A stretch of 64,000 bases of DNA from an uncultured Collinsella sp. (GCA_959602645.1 CAUGTZ010000007.1:1-64000); one strand, 5' to 3'. Shown: positions 46,145 through 54,073, numbered from the stretch's first letter. The notes: generated by a model from the sequence alone, not told the origin. A program made the numbers and translations.

Positions 46145-46394
46145 ATATGGGCTTTCTCGAAGTTTGCAGGCACGTTACAGAAACATGATAAATCGTATCA
46201 CCTCCTGCGGGTTTCTTTACCGAGTTCTGATGGGAGCAGTGAATTTTTTGGCACTAAAAATGAATATTAGCCCTGTTGACCGTGGGTGTTCTTTTTGCTA
46301 ACACACCATGAGGACACGTGCGCGCGCCCCAACACCCCAAAACCACAGCCTGTTCGCTTTACAACATGCAAACATGCGTTCGATAATAGGAGGC

Positions 46395-46733
46395 ATGGAA
46401 TATCGACAGACAGACGGCAAAACTCGGCGCGTGCACAAGCAGTATGTGGACGTCGTGGCTCGCATTCTCGCGGGCGGACAGGTTGTGCCGGTTACCGTCT
46501 GCTGGGTTGACGGTCGCTGCTTTACGATTGACGAGATTGTCTCGTCCACCGGTTTTGGCCTGACGGTTCACGGCATTCGTGCGGCGACTTATAAGGTTCG
46601 TTTTGGCGGACATGCGACCGAACTGTATCTGGAAGAACAGGCACGCGAGCGACCGGATGGCTCGCAGACTCATCTGATGCGTTGGTGGGTGTGGGCGTTC
46701 GACCGAACACTCGAGAGCGAGCGCCGCAGGTAA
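46395..46733 (+). CDS. Hypothetical protein, small all-beta type
   Basis: A 112-residue protein from this start, not confidently recognised. The pattern VVPVTVCWVDGRCFTIDEI, then YKVRFGGHATELYLEE and MRWWVWAFDRTLE, suggests a small beta-barrel similar in layout to DUF6504-type domains; this is a tentative resemblance. AGGAGG is almost adjacent to the ATG, so the exact start is uncertain (ATG 46374 gives seven more residues). It stands alone between the divergent pit gene and a Bax-inhibitor-like gene. Confidence 0.6.
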   Translation: MEYRQTDGKTRRVHKQYVDVVARILAGGQVVPVTVCWVDGRCFTIDEIVSSTGFGLTVHGIRAATYKVRFGGHATELYLEEQARERPDGSQTHLMRWWVWAFDRTLESERRR

Positions 46734-46813
46734 GAACGCGTGGCGTTCGGGTACAATGGCAGGAAACTTGTCAGCTACGGCGCCGTCGCGGTGCTTTTTG
46801 AAAGGACGAAATT

Positions 46814-47509
46814 ATGAACGATATCCAGGGCTATCAGAATGGCCCCATCGAGACCGGCGCAAGCCGTGCCAAGGAGATGTCGCCGCGCGCGTACAACCTT
46901 GTCATGTCTGCTCTGATCTTTTTGGGCTTTTGCGCCATGGGCGCCGGTGTTTACTTTACGAGCACCATGTCGTTTGCGCGCATGATGATGAGCGGCGCCG
47001 CTTTGCCGCTGGTCTTTGGCTCATTTATTTTGACCATCGTCGGCATGGTCATGATGTCGGCTGCTGCCAGCAAACAGTCCGTGGGCCTGTCACTCGTGGG
47101 CTACGTGGTCTTTGCGAGCACCTTTGGCCTGACGGCGTCGTTTGGTCTTGCCAACTACGACCTGCCTACCATTAACACCGCCTTTATCGCCACGGCCGCC
47201 ATCACCTTTGTCTTTGGTGCGCTGGGCGTGACCTTCCCCAAGTTCTTCCAGCGTGTGTATGGCATTGGTTTTGGCATCCTGCTTGCCACGATTCTGGTCG
47301 AGATCGTGCTGATGTTCATGGGCGTTTCGCAGTCCATCACCGACCTGATCGTGATCGTGGTGTTCGCCGGCTTCATCGGCTACGACACCTATGTGGCAAC
47401 GACGGTGCCGCCCACGCTGCCCAACGCCGTGCTCATGGCATCCAACCTGTTCGTGGACATTATCAACGTGTTCCTGCGCATTCTGAACATCCTCGGCCGT
47501 CGCGATTAA
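46814..47509 (+). CDS. Bax inhibitor-1/YccA family membrane protein
   Basis: Seven-helix inner-membrane protein of the BI-1 family, 231 residues. Bacterial members (YccA, YetJ) bind FtsH or leak calcium in a pH-dependent way. Helices begin at about residue 30 after a hydrophilic N-terminus. The conserved Asp pair region is visible in FAGFIGYDTYVATTV and FVDIINVFLRILNILGRRD. AAAGGACG precedes the ATG, a TACAAT at 46753 is a likely -10 box, and a terminator follows at 47557. Confidence 0.9.
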   Translation: MNDIQGYQNGPIETGASRAKEMSPRAYNLVMSALIFLGFCAMGAGVYFTSTMSFARMMMSGAALPLVFGSFILTIVGMVMMSAAASKQSVGLSLVGYVVFASTFGLTASFGLANYDLPTINTAFIATAAITFVFGALGVTFPKFFQRVYGIGFGILLATILVEIVLMFMGVSQSITDLIVIVVFAGFIGYDTYVATTVPPTLPNAVLMASNLFVDIINVFLRILNILGRRD

Positions 47510-47556
47510 AGCGCGGCATTGCGATGCTTCCTGCCGGACACGGTAAAACGATGCGA

Positions 47557-47585
47557 AAGGCGGTCCTTCGGGGCCGTCTTTTTTG
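47557..47585 (+). terminator. Terminator of the BI-1 gene
   Basis: A GC-rich 9-bp stem with wobble pairs around a short loop (AGGCGGTCC with GGGGCCGTCT), followed by TTTTTTG. Confidence 0.75.
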
Positions 47586-47649
47586 TGCGCGGCGGGGTAT
47601 CATGGATGGGAAAAGCCGATAGCGGCAGCGACAGGAAAGGTGGCCACGT

Positions 47650-48783
47650 ATGGCAGACGTCGACAACAGGAACCGTAACCGCAGGTCCAACCGAGCGGGT
47701 CAGCCCAATCCCAAGCGCGAGGCCCGTGCCAAGGCCGCCGAGCGTCACGTGGCAACTGTGTCCGAAGCGTGCGCCAAGGATATCGAGCGTTCGCTTGCCG
47801 GTGTTCGCGAGTTTGACGGTATGCCTGCCGGCTTTGTCGCGGCGATGAAGGCCAAGGTTCAGAGTGCTGTGGCCCCCGAAGAGCAGGTCGCCGAGGACGT
47901 CGAGAACGCGGAGACTGCCGAGGTCGAGGCAGCGCCCGAGACCGAGGCGGCGCCCGAGCCCGTCGAGGAGCCTGCCGAGGAAATCGCCGAAGCTGAGTCC
48001 GCGCCTGCTGAGGAGCCCGCTCCGGTCCTGCCCGAGGTCACTGTGCTTGATGCCTCCGCCACGCAGGCAATCCTCGATAACGGTCGCGGCTATGCGCAGT
48101 TCTGCGACATGGCCGTGCTCGCCTTTGCCTCGTTTACCAATCCGGGCGGTGGATATATTCAGGGTTATCTGGGCCAGGAGGCCACGCTGTGCGCCGATTC
48201 GTATCTGTACAACGTTCTCGATAGGCAGCGTAAGTGGTACGGCGAGAACCGTCGCCGCAACATCAACTGCGAGCTCTATCGTAACCGTGCCCTAGTGGTG
48301 CCTGCGGTGCGCTTCGACCGCAACCACGTGCATGCATACGCCGACGTGATCGTGGCCGCCGCGCCCAACGTTAAGCGCGCCCGCCAGGAGTATCGCGTGA
48401 GCGACGATGCTCTGCTGGATGCCCTGCGCGACCGCATTCGCTTTGTGCTCGCCATCTGCGACGAGTTGGGTCGCGAGAAGCTCGTGCTGGGCGCATGGGG
48501 CTGCGACAACAACGGCTTTGATGCCGAGGCCGTGGCCGAGCTCTTCCGCAAGGAGCTCGCATCGGGCGACTTCAAGGTCAAGCAGGTCTTCTTTGCCGTG
48601 CCCTCTACGCGCTGGGACGAGGACTTCGCCAAATTCGAGCACGTGCTGGCAAACTTCCCCGAGCGAAACGAGGAGTCCTATGCTCAGGTTGCCGCCCGCG
48701 CCGCAGCCGCCCGTGCCGCCGAGCAGGCTCAGGCCGCTGCCGAGGATGACGAGGATGACGACGACTGGCGCAAGTACCTGTAA
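47650..48783 (+). CDS. TIGR02452-type (bacterial PARG/DUF2263-like) protein with altered active site
   Basis: Macrodomain-fold protein related to bacterial poly(ADP-ribose) glycohydrolase. 377 residues. Basic N-terminus (1-60), a helical part to about 75, an acidic Glu/Ala/Pro linker of ~55 residues (77-133), then the macrodomain. It shows DMAVLAFASFTNPGGGYIQG, ALVVPAVRFDR, KLVLGAWGCDNNGFDAEAVA, and a disordered acidic C-terminus. The PARG signature GGG-x6-8-QEE reads GGG-x7-QEA, so the second, catalytic Glu is Ala. ADP-ribose binding may remain; hydrolysis is doubtful. GGAAAGG precedes the ATG. Confidence 0.8.
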   Translation: MADVDNRNRNRRSNRAGQPNPKREARAKAAERHVATVSEACAKDIERSLAGVREFDGMPAGFVAAMKAKVQSAVAPEEQVAEDVENAETAEVEAAPETEAAPEPVEEPAEEIAEAESAPAEEPAPVLPEVTVLDASATQAILDNGRGYAQFCDMAVLAFASFTNPGGGYIQGYLGQEATLCADSYLYNVLDRQRKWYGENRRRNINCELYRNRALVVPAVRFDRNHVHAYADVIVAAAPNVKRARQEYRVSDDALLDALRDRIRFVLAICDELGREKLVLGAWGCDNNGFDAEAVAELFRKELASGDFKVKQVFFAVPSTRWDEDFAKFEHVLANFPERNEESYAQVAARAAAARAAEQAQAAAEDDEDDDDWRKYL

Positions 48784-48809
48784 ACGGTGCTCGTGATGCG
48801 ATATACCGA

Positions 48810-48843
48810 GCCGACGGGAGAGGCTGCTCCTGTCGGCTTTTTA
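48810..48843 (+). terminator. Terminator between the PARG-like and SGNH genes
   Basis: An 11-bp stem with one wobble (48810-48820 with 48827-48837), 6-nt loop, then TTTTTATT. Confidence 0.85.
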
Positions 48844-48861
48844 TTGAGTGGGGAGCTTACG

Positions 48862-49521
48862 ATGAAAAACGTTCTGTGCTTTGGTGACAGCAACACCTAT
48901 GGTTACGATCCGGCGGGCATGCGCGACGGTACCGCGGTGCGCTATGCGCAGGATGTGCGCTGGTGTGGCGTGGTCCAACGTGACTTAGGCGAGGGCTGGC
49001 ATGTAATTGAAGAAGGCCTCAACGGCCGCACGACGGTACGCGACGACATGTGCCATCTGGACACTAACCTCAACGGCATTCGCGCGCTTCCGATGCTGCT
49101 CGAGGCCCATAAGCCGCTGGACGCCATTGTGATCATGCTGGGCACCAACGACTGTAAGACGGTCTTTAACGTGACAGCTTCCGATATCGCCCGTGGCGCC
49201 ATGGCGCTGATTCGCGCCGTCCGCGCGTTTCCGTGGACCGACGCTGCGCCTTGCCCGCGCATCCTGCTGATGGCTCCTATCAAGATCAAGCCGCAGATCG
49301 CCGATGTATATATGACCGATTTTGACGAGCGTTCCGTCGAGGCATCTGAACATTTTGGCGAGTACTATGCGCACGTGGCCGAGCAGTTTGGCTGCGACTT
49401 TTTGAATGCCGCCGAGTTTGCCGAGCCGGGCGATATCGACTATCTGCATATGATGCCCGAAAGCCACGAGAGCTTGGGACATGCCGTGGCAGCCAAGCTC
49501 CAAGAGATGCTCGGTGAGTAG
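48862..49521 (+). CDS. SGNH/GDSL-type hydrolase
   Basis: Esterase/lipase of the SGNH fold, 219 residues. Block I CFGDSNTYGYDP carries the nucleophilic Ser, the block II Gly is in EEGLNGRTTV, block III GTNDCKT carries the Asn, and block V DYLHMMPESHESLG provides the Asp-His pair. It resembles arylesterase or acyl-CoA thioesterase-like members. No signal peptide. GGGGAG precedes the ATG. Confidence 0.9.
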   Translation: MKNVLCFGDSNTYGYDPAGMRDGTAVRYAQDVRWCGVVQRDLGEGWHVIEEGLNGRTTVRDDMCHLDTNLNGIRALPMLLEAHKPLDAIVIMLGTNDCKTVFNVTASDIARGAMALIRAVRAFPWTDAAPCPRILLMAPIKIKPQIADVYMTDFDERSVEASEHFGEYYAHVAEQFGCDFLNAAEFAEPGDIDYLHMMPESHESLGHAVAAKLQEMLGE

Positions 49522-49533
49522 CGCGACCCCAAG

Positions 49534-49566
49534 CCACCGCAAAGGGGACAGGCACCTTTGTGGTGG
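49534..49566. repeat. REP-like hairpin, family A/B copy 2
   Basis: A 12-bp stem with one G-T pair (49534-49545 with 49555-49566) around the core AAAGGGGACAGG, then TTTT. The core and layout match 14261-14293; the arms differ. It may also terminate the SGNH gene. Confidence 0.7.
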
Positions 49567-49600
49567 TTTTGCCCGGGTAAACGAACGGATTGGCTGCCAT

Positions 49601-50212
49601 ATGGGCATGGACGAGCTCATCGACCTCTTTGCCGAGGGCGATGAGCTCGTCTCCAATACCGCTTTTGAGGATTTGGATCTTGCCTACGACGTGGCGAACG
49701 GCGCGACCTTCGATGGCGTTGTGTTCCGATCTTGCGAGTTCGATAGCGTTGACTGGAGCGGCTCGACGTTTCGCGACGTGGTGTTTCGCGGTTGCCGCTT
49801 TATCCGCTGCAACATGGAAGGCTGCTGGCTCAGCCGCTGTGACTTCGTTGACTGCTCGGCACCGGGACTCAACTTGCTCAAGGCGCGCCTGTCGAGCGTG
49901 TCGTTTGGATCGTGCGATTTGAGCTATGCGAACCTTTCGGAGGGACGCATTGGCCCTATGACAGCATGCGATACACGTCTGAGAGAGGCTGCGTTTCAGG
50001 GTGCCAAGCTGGTTCAGATACGCCTGGATGGCTGTGACCTGACGCGTGTTGATGTGTTCAAGACGTCGCTTTCCGGCGTTGATGTGTCGCGCTGTACATT
50101 TGCAGCGCCCGTTGTTTCGGGCGATTACCATGAGTTGCGTGGCTTGACGGTCAATGCCGAGCAGGCGCTGGCACTCTCGGGTTTGTTGGGAATTCAACTC
50201 GCCGACGAATAG
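49601..50212 (+). CDS. Pentapeptide-repeat protein
   Basis: A 203-residue protein with tandem A(D/N)LxX-type pentapeptides from about residue 30 to 170 (for example VVFRSCEFDSVDWSGSTF, DLSYANLSEGRI, DLTRVDVFKTSL), forming a right-handed beta-helix. Some relatives mimic DNA and protect gyrase, but no such role can be assigned here. It is unusually rich in Cys within the repeats. Ribosome site is weak; ATG 49607 is an alternative start. Last host gene before the integrated element. Confidence 0.85.
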   Translation: MGMDELIDLFAEGDELVSNTAFEDLDLAYDVANGATFDGVVFRSCEFDSVDWSGSTFRDVVFRGCRFIRCNMEGCWLSRCDFVDCSAPGLNLLKARLSSVSFGSCDLSYANLSEGRIGPMTACDTRLREAAFQGAKLVQIRLDGCDLTRVDVFKTSLSGVDVSRCTFAAPVVSGDYHELRGLTVNAEQALALSGLLGIQLADE

Positions 50213-50248
50213 GCGCTCTGGTCCTTTGCTCGACCGCTATCTAAAATC

Positions 50249-50315
50249 AAACCGTCGCAACATTTAATGATTTTTTGCGTTTGCACGATTTTCATCGAAT
50301 GTTGCGACGGTTTTT
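50249..50315. repeat. 16-bp inverted repeat at the left element border
   Basis: Arms 50249-50264 and 50298-50313 are perfect reverse complements around a 33-nt AT-rich spacer and end in TTTTT. It lies between the last host gene and the integrase. It may be the host terminator after the pentapeptide gene or part of the attachment region. Confidence 0.6.
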
Positions 50316-50414
50316 GGTGCAAGGTAGCCTGTCTCTTTTTGGCAGGTTACTGGCTATTTAGTACTGCCACAACTAACTGCGTGCCATCTACCTGCGGCTT
50401 TGCGGGGGAATATC

Positions 50415-51542
50415 CTAACTTATCCCAAGCGCGTCGAGGGCGGCGCGGACGACCTGCTCGGCGGTGGGGCGGATATAGTGCCGTCCCGACACGCCGGGGA
50501 GGGCGTGGCCCATCAGCATCTCTATGAGGTCCCACGGCAGGCGAAGCTCGACCTCCGCTATCGTACGCCACGAGTTGCGGAGGTTTGACCACGGGATGTG
50601 CTCGATGCCGCGGGCGGCGCAGAGTTTCCGCCAGCGGTCGTTGCAAATGCTGCGGTTCATGGGCAGCCCGTCGCCCCGGTCGCTCAGCCACTCGCGGCCC
50701 TCGGCGGCGCGGGCGGCCGCTATCTCGACGAGGCGGTCGGCGGCCTGCGGCAGGATCACGACGGTGCGCGCGGACTTGGCGGTCTTGAGGGCGCCCACCG
50801 GCTCGGTGCCGGACTGCTGCATCTGGCGGCAGATGTCGGCGGAGGCGAGGACGGTGCCGCTACGCTCCCAGCGCAGTACCTCCTCGGTGCGCACGCCCAG
50901 CGACTCGCCCGAGCGGCAGGAGCCGAAGCACGCGAGGATGAACGCGGGCTCCAGGGGGTTGCCGCGCAGTGCGTCGAGGACGCCCAGGGCCTCGTCGAGG
51001 GTGTAGACGCGCTTTGAGCGCTCGCGGGTCTTGCGGGTGGGCATGGTGTACCTGACGCTGGCGGCGAACGGGTCGAGCGGCAGGCGGATGAAGGTCGAGA
51101 CGCAGGCGTAGACCTTGCGCAGGGTGAGCAGGGCGGTATCGGCGGTGGCGGCGGGAAGTGTCAGCAGCCAGTCCTGCAGCTCGACGGCGCGCAGCTGGTC
51201 GACGGGCATTGCGCCCCAGCGGGGTCCGACGTAGTTTCTCCACGAGCGCAGCACGAGGTCGCGGGTGTTGGGGGCGAGCGTCCCCGCCTCGACCTGTGCG
51301 GCCATCTTGGGGACGAGCCACGTCTCGTAGGCCTTGGCTATGGTGGGCACGGGCGCGTCGTCGGCGTGCTCGACGTGGATGCGGTCGAGTTCCGCGCACG
51401 CCTCGCGGTAGGTGCCGTACACGGTCTTGGTCTTGCGCCTGCGGCCTTGCGGCGTGTTCTGCATCCAGCGCAGGACGTACTTCTTGCCGCGCCTCATCTC
51501 GGTCACGGAGCCCCAGACGCGGCGGCGCTGCTTCTTTGTCAT
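50415..51542 (-). CDS. int: Phage-type tyrosine integrase
   Basis: Site-specific recombinase of 375 residues. An N-terminal arm-binding part (VWGSVTEMRRGKKYVLRWM, 9-27), a core-binding SAM-like domain (about 65-170) and a catalytic domain. Catalytic residues: Arg in FGSCRSGESLG, Lys in LKTAKSARTV, Arg in SNLRNSWRT, His in LMGHALPG and Tyr in GRHYIRP. The His of the usual HxxR box is replaced by Ser (S-N-L-R). The gene reads toward the left element edge, the typical position for int next to attL. A TATAAT overlaps its start on the opposite strand. Confidence 0.9.
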   Translation of the reverse strand: MTKKQRRRVWGSVTEMRRGKKYVLRWMQNTPQGRRRKTKTVYGTYREACAELDRIHVEHADDAPVPTIAKAYETWLVPKMAAQVEAGTLAPNTRDLVLRSWRNYVGPRWGAMPVDQLRAVELQDWLLTLPAATADTALLTLRKVYACVSTFIRLPLDPFAASVRYTMPTRKTRERSKRVYTLDEALGVLDALRGNPLEPAFILACFGSCRSGESLGVRTEEVLRWERSGTVLASADICRQMQQSGTEPVGALKTAKSARTVVILPQAADRLVEIAAARAAEGREWLSDRGDGLPMNRSICNDRWRKLCAARGIEHIPWSNLRNSWRTIAEVELRLPWDLIEMLMGHALPGVSGRHYIRPTAEQVVRAALDALGIS

Positions 51543-51776
51543 ATAATCAGATCCGTTCAGATCGCGGGCTTATTCTCCGTTTCGCCCGGTTCTGACTCCG
51601 GCCCCGTCTCACGTTCCAAAGTGCAGGGGCCGTCTCCTTAGTCTCGGGGCCGCGGCATCAGCCTGCGGTCCCGAGATTTTTTGCTTTCATGGGCATCACC
51701 TCCCTAGATGTAGACGCATGGAATCTCGCCCTACGTTCGCGGTGTAGAGAACGGCGTCGGCGGTGTAGCCGAGTCT
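51543..51776 (+). other. Intergenic stretch with a possible short plus-strand transcript
   Basis: About 234 bp between int and the GIY-YIG gene, both minus-strand. On the plus strand it carries TATAAT (51542-51547), a GGCCCC/GGGGCC hairpin (51600-51605 with 51626-51631) and a clear intrinsic terminator (51642-51682). Together these could define a small RNA of about 130 nt antisense to the int leader. No coding sequence seen. Confidence 0.35.
51642..51682 (+). terminator. Plus-strand intrinsic terminator upstream of int
   Basis: A 12-bp stem with one wobble (51642-51653 with 51665-51676), 11-nt loop and a run of six T (51677-51682). Only the plus strand has the T-run, although no plus-strand gene precedes it. 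Confidence 0.75.
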
Positions 51777-53066
51777 TTAGGCGAGCGGGTGGAAAATGCC
51801 CCTCTCGCGCAACTTCTCGCTCGTCCGGTACTGTTCGGCGTCGGGCACGCTGTGGAACTCGACGGTCTTGTCGTAGTTCGCCTTGACGACCTCCTCGATC
51901 TCATCGAGCGACACGCGGAAGAACTCCCTGCGCTGGTTGACTATGTTCACCTTCCTGTCCTCGAAGGCCCGGTGCAGCGCCGCCTCGAGCTTCGGGGCGT
52001 CATCGCAGAAGATGAGCGCGTGCACGTCGAAATTGAACGGGACGGACGCGTCTCCGAGCTCGCGGATGCGGTCCATCGGCTCAAGGCGCCTCGTCATCCC
52101 GATCTTGTAGACGCCCTCACCGAATGAGCCGATGTTTGAGATTACGTATACGAAGCCTGCCTTCTGGTTCGCCTCTCGGTAATCGACATCCGACACTGCC
52201 CTGTCCACGTCGTCGAGCTTCGCCTTGAGCTCCGCGGCCTTCTCCTCGAGATCGGCGCGCTCGTCGTCGCCGGCATCCTTCAGGCGTGCCGAGATGTCCT
52301 TGTACGCCTTGAGGTACTGGGAGCGCTCCTTCTCGAGCTTCTTGCGCTCGGCCGCTATCTCGCGCTCGAGCTTCCGGGCCTCGCGCTCCTGCTCGCGGGC
52401 CTCGCGCAGCGCCTCCTTCTCCTCCTCTTTCTCCTGTGCGAACTCGAAGGCCAGCTGGACCTCCTCCTGCTTGAGGAGGACGTATGCGGCGGGGATGGAT
52501 ATGCCGAGGGTCTTGCCGTTGCGGTTGATGGCTGCGGCCGACTTCTCGATTCTCTCGAGCGAGCGCTCGACGTTGGTCGCCTTGACTTTGCGCACGATTT
52601 CGTCGCACTCGCCGTTGTACGCCATCATGAGCAGCTTCGAGATTTCGCGGACCATCGCCTTGCCCTTCGAGGCGCTGCCGTTGACCGTCCAGGACGTCTT
52701 GTCCGCGGCCTTGCTGAAGCTCTTGACGGCCTCCTTCTGTTTCCTGCGGCATCGGTCGAGGGCGTCCTTGTAGTGAGTCGAGTCGGCGAAGTCGAAGCGT
52801 GGGCGGTACAGGCCGAACTCCTCGACCAGCAGCTCGTCATCGAGGACGCGCGACTTGGACTCCTTTTCCTTGACGATGGCATCCAGTTTGCCGTTCTGCT
52901 TCTCCAGCTTCTCGAGCGAGGCCTTCTCCTCCTCGATTTTCTTCCTGAGGTCCTCGGCCTCGCGCCTGAGCCTATCCGCGTCCGCCATCTCCGGCGTGAG
53001 CATGGACTCGAGCTCCTCTACCCGCTGCTTGTACTCGGTCGCCTTGAACATGTCCCTGAAAGCCAT
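51777..53066 (-). CDS. DUF4041/T5orf172 GIY-YIG nuclease-domain protein
   Basis: A 429-residue prophage protein. N-terminal coiled coil (about 10-75), a DUF4041-like middle (LVEEFGLYRPRFDFADSTHY, DALDRCRRKQ, about 80-200), a long charged coiled coil (about 210-300), then a GIY-YIG domain (about 305-400) with FVYVISN, GVYKIGMTRR, RIRELG and LEAALHRAF, which keeps the expected Tyr, Arg and Glu. Such proteins are common in phages and mobile islands, where roles in DNA cleavage or exclusion of other phages are suspected but not shown. It lies between int and the repressor, a usual place for lysogeny-expressed accessory genes. Confidence 0.85.
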   Translation of the reverse strand: MAFRDMFKATEYKQRVEELESMLTPEMADADRLRREAEDLRKKIEEEKASLEKLEKQNGKLDAIVKEKESKSRVLDDELLVEEFGLYRPRFDFADSTHYKDALDRCRRKQKEAVKSFSKAADKTSWTVNGSASKGKAMVREISKLLMMAYNGECDEIVRKVKATNVERSLERIEKSAAAINRNGKTLGISIPAAYVLLKQEEVQLAFEFAQEKEEEKEALREAREQEREARKLEREIAAERKKLEKERSQYLKAYKDISARLKDAGDDERADLEEKAAELKAKLDDVDRAVSDVDYREANQKAGFVYVISNIGSFGEGVYKIGMTRRLEPMDRIRELGDASVPFNFDVHALIFCDDAPKLEAALHRAFEDRKVNIVNQRREFFRVSLDEIEEVVKANYDKTVEFHSVPDAEQYRTSEKLRERGIFHPLA

Positions 53067-53084
53067 CGGTTCGCCTTTCTGTCT

Positions 53085-53723
53085 CTAATACCTCTTGACC
53101 TCGCTGGCCTGGTGCCACTTGACGACGCCGCGGAAGCTCACGCTGGCGTTCTCCGGATCGTCGAACACTATGTCGGTGTAGCCGTCCTCGTAGCTGTCCG
53201 GCGACAGCACGAGGGTCGACGCCCCGCGGTAGTAGCTTCTAAGGATCATCTCGCCGTTGTACTCGGCCGCCACGGCGTCGCCGTTGCGCGGTTCGCACCT
53301 GGGGGAGAGTAGTGCGTTCTCGCCGTCGGCAAACCTGCGATTCATGCATGAGCCGCGCACGCGCATGAGGTAGGCGTCCGGATCGTTGACGCGCTCGAGG
53401 ACTGAGATCGGCACGTCAGCGACCTCGTCGGGACCGAATTCATCGGTGAACTCGCCTGCGTGCCCGGCGACGAGCACGGGCAGAGTCACGTACTGGGCGC
53501 CGTTGGGGCGCACGGGCTCCGGGGTCTCGCCCATGAGTTCGGCGACCGTGGTATCGAAGAGGTCGGCGAGTTGCTCAAGCCGGTACATTCTCGGTTGAGA
53601 TTTGCCCGACTCCCACGATGCAACGGCGGCCTTGGTGACCTTCGGGTTGAGTCTGTTTCCGACGTCCTCCTGGTTCCAATTACGCGCCTCACGCAGGGCT
53701 CTTACTCGGTTTGCGAAACTCAT
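53085..53723 (-). CDS. CI-like repressor (XRE HTH plus S24 peptidase-like domain)
   Basis: Lysogeny repressor, 212 residues. An N-terminal helix-turn-helix (about 5-60; QEDVGNRLNPKVTKAAVASW) is followed by a hinge with an Ala-Gly dipeptide in VAGHAGEF and a LexA/CI-type C-terminal domain (about 100-205). The expected G-x-S-M nucleophile motif reads RGSCMNRRF, placing Cys where Ser is expected, and the catalytic Lys position reads ILRSYYRG with Arg. Self-cleavage is therefore in doubt. AGGAGGG precedes the ATG. It is transcribed divergently from the Cro-like gene across a shared operator. Confidence 0.88.
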   Translation of the reverse strand: MSFANRVRALREARNWNQEDVGNRLNPKVTKAAVASWESGKSQPRMYRLEQLADLFDTTVAELMGETPEPVRPNGAQYVTLPVLVAGHAGEFTDEFGPDEVADVPISVLERVNDPDAYLMRVRGSCMNRRFADGENALLSPRCEPRNGDAVAAEYNGEMILRSYYRGASTLVLSPDSYEDGYTDIVFDDPENASVSFRGVVKWHQASEVKRY

Positions 53724-53771
53724 GGACCCTCCTTTGGTTAAACGTAATTTAATTCTAATTAAAGAAAAATT

Positions 53772-53829
53772 GATTTATAGATAATTTTAAGTTGACCCGC
53801 GGTCAAATAAGGTTTAACCTTTAGTCAAC
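53772..53829. promoter_or_regulatory. Divergent lysogeny promoters with shared palindromic operator
   Basis: TTGACC-CGC-GGTCAA (53792-53806) is a perfect palindrome whose two arms are both -35 boxes. Rightward: TTGACC 53792-53797, 17 nt, TAACCT 53815-53820. Leftward: TTGACC 53806-53801, 17 nt, TATCTA 53783-53778. A second palindrome AAGGTTTAACCTT (53809-53821) covers the rightward -10, and a GTTGAC half-site follows at 53829-53824. Binding by repressor or Cro here would switch both directions. Confidence 0.65.
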
Positions 53830-53843
53830 GAAAGGAGGAGCAC

Positions 53844-54047
53844 ATGCAAAGCTTGCAGGAGTACCGAGAGGCAGGCGTCGAGCGTTTCCAAAAGAAGAAC
53901 ATCGCCGCAGCTCTTGGAATCTCTTTACCTGCATACGACGCTCTCGAGAACGACCAGGAGCACCGTATGAACCCTGCCAGAGCAAAGGCGCTCGGGGAAC
54001 ACTTCGGAGTTGACCCGACTATTTTTTTAGCTGAGAAGTCAAATTAG
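53844..54047 (+). CDS. Cro-like small DNA-binding protein
   Basis: A 67-residue protein with a helix-turn-helix (about 18-45: KNIAAALGISLPAYDALEND) of the XRE/Cro kind. As the first rightward gene facing the repressor it is the likely Cro or lytic-switch protein. AAAGGAGG precedes the ATG. Near its end the DNA reads GTTGACCCGAC, another copy of the operator half-site. Confidence 0.75.
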   Translation: MQSLQEYREAGVERFQKKNIAAALGISLPAYDALENDQEHRMNPARAKALGEHFGVDPTIFLAEKSN

Positions 54048-54071
54048 ATTTGACCAGACGAAACGGAGAAA
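54042..54071 (+). repeat. Repeated gene leader, copy 1
   Basis: A 30-nt stretch holding an operator-like TTGACC and a GGAGAAA ribosome site just before the 36-codon gene. It differs from 54570-54599 at only two positions. Duplicated leaders inside one phage operon suggest shared binding by the repressor/Cro pair or a recombined module boundary. Confidence 0.6.
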
Positions 54072-54073
54072 CC

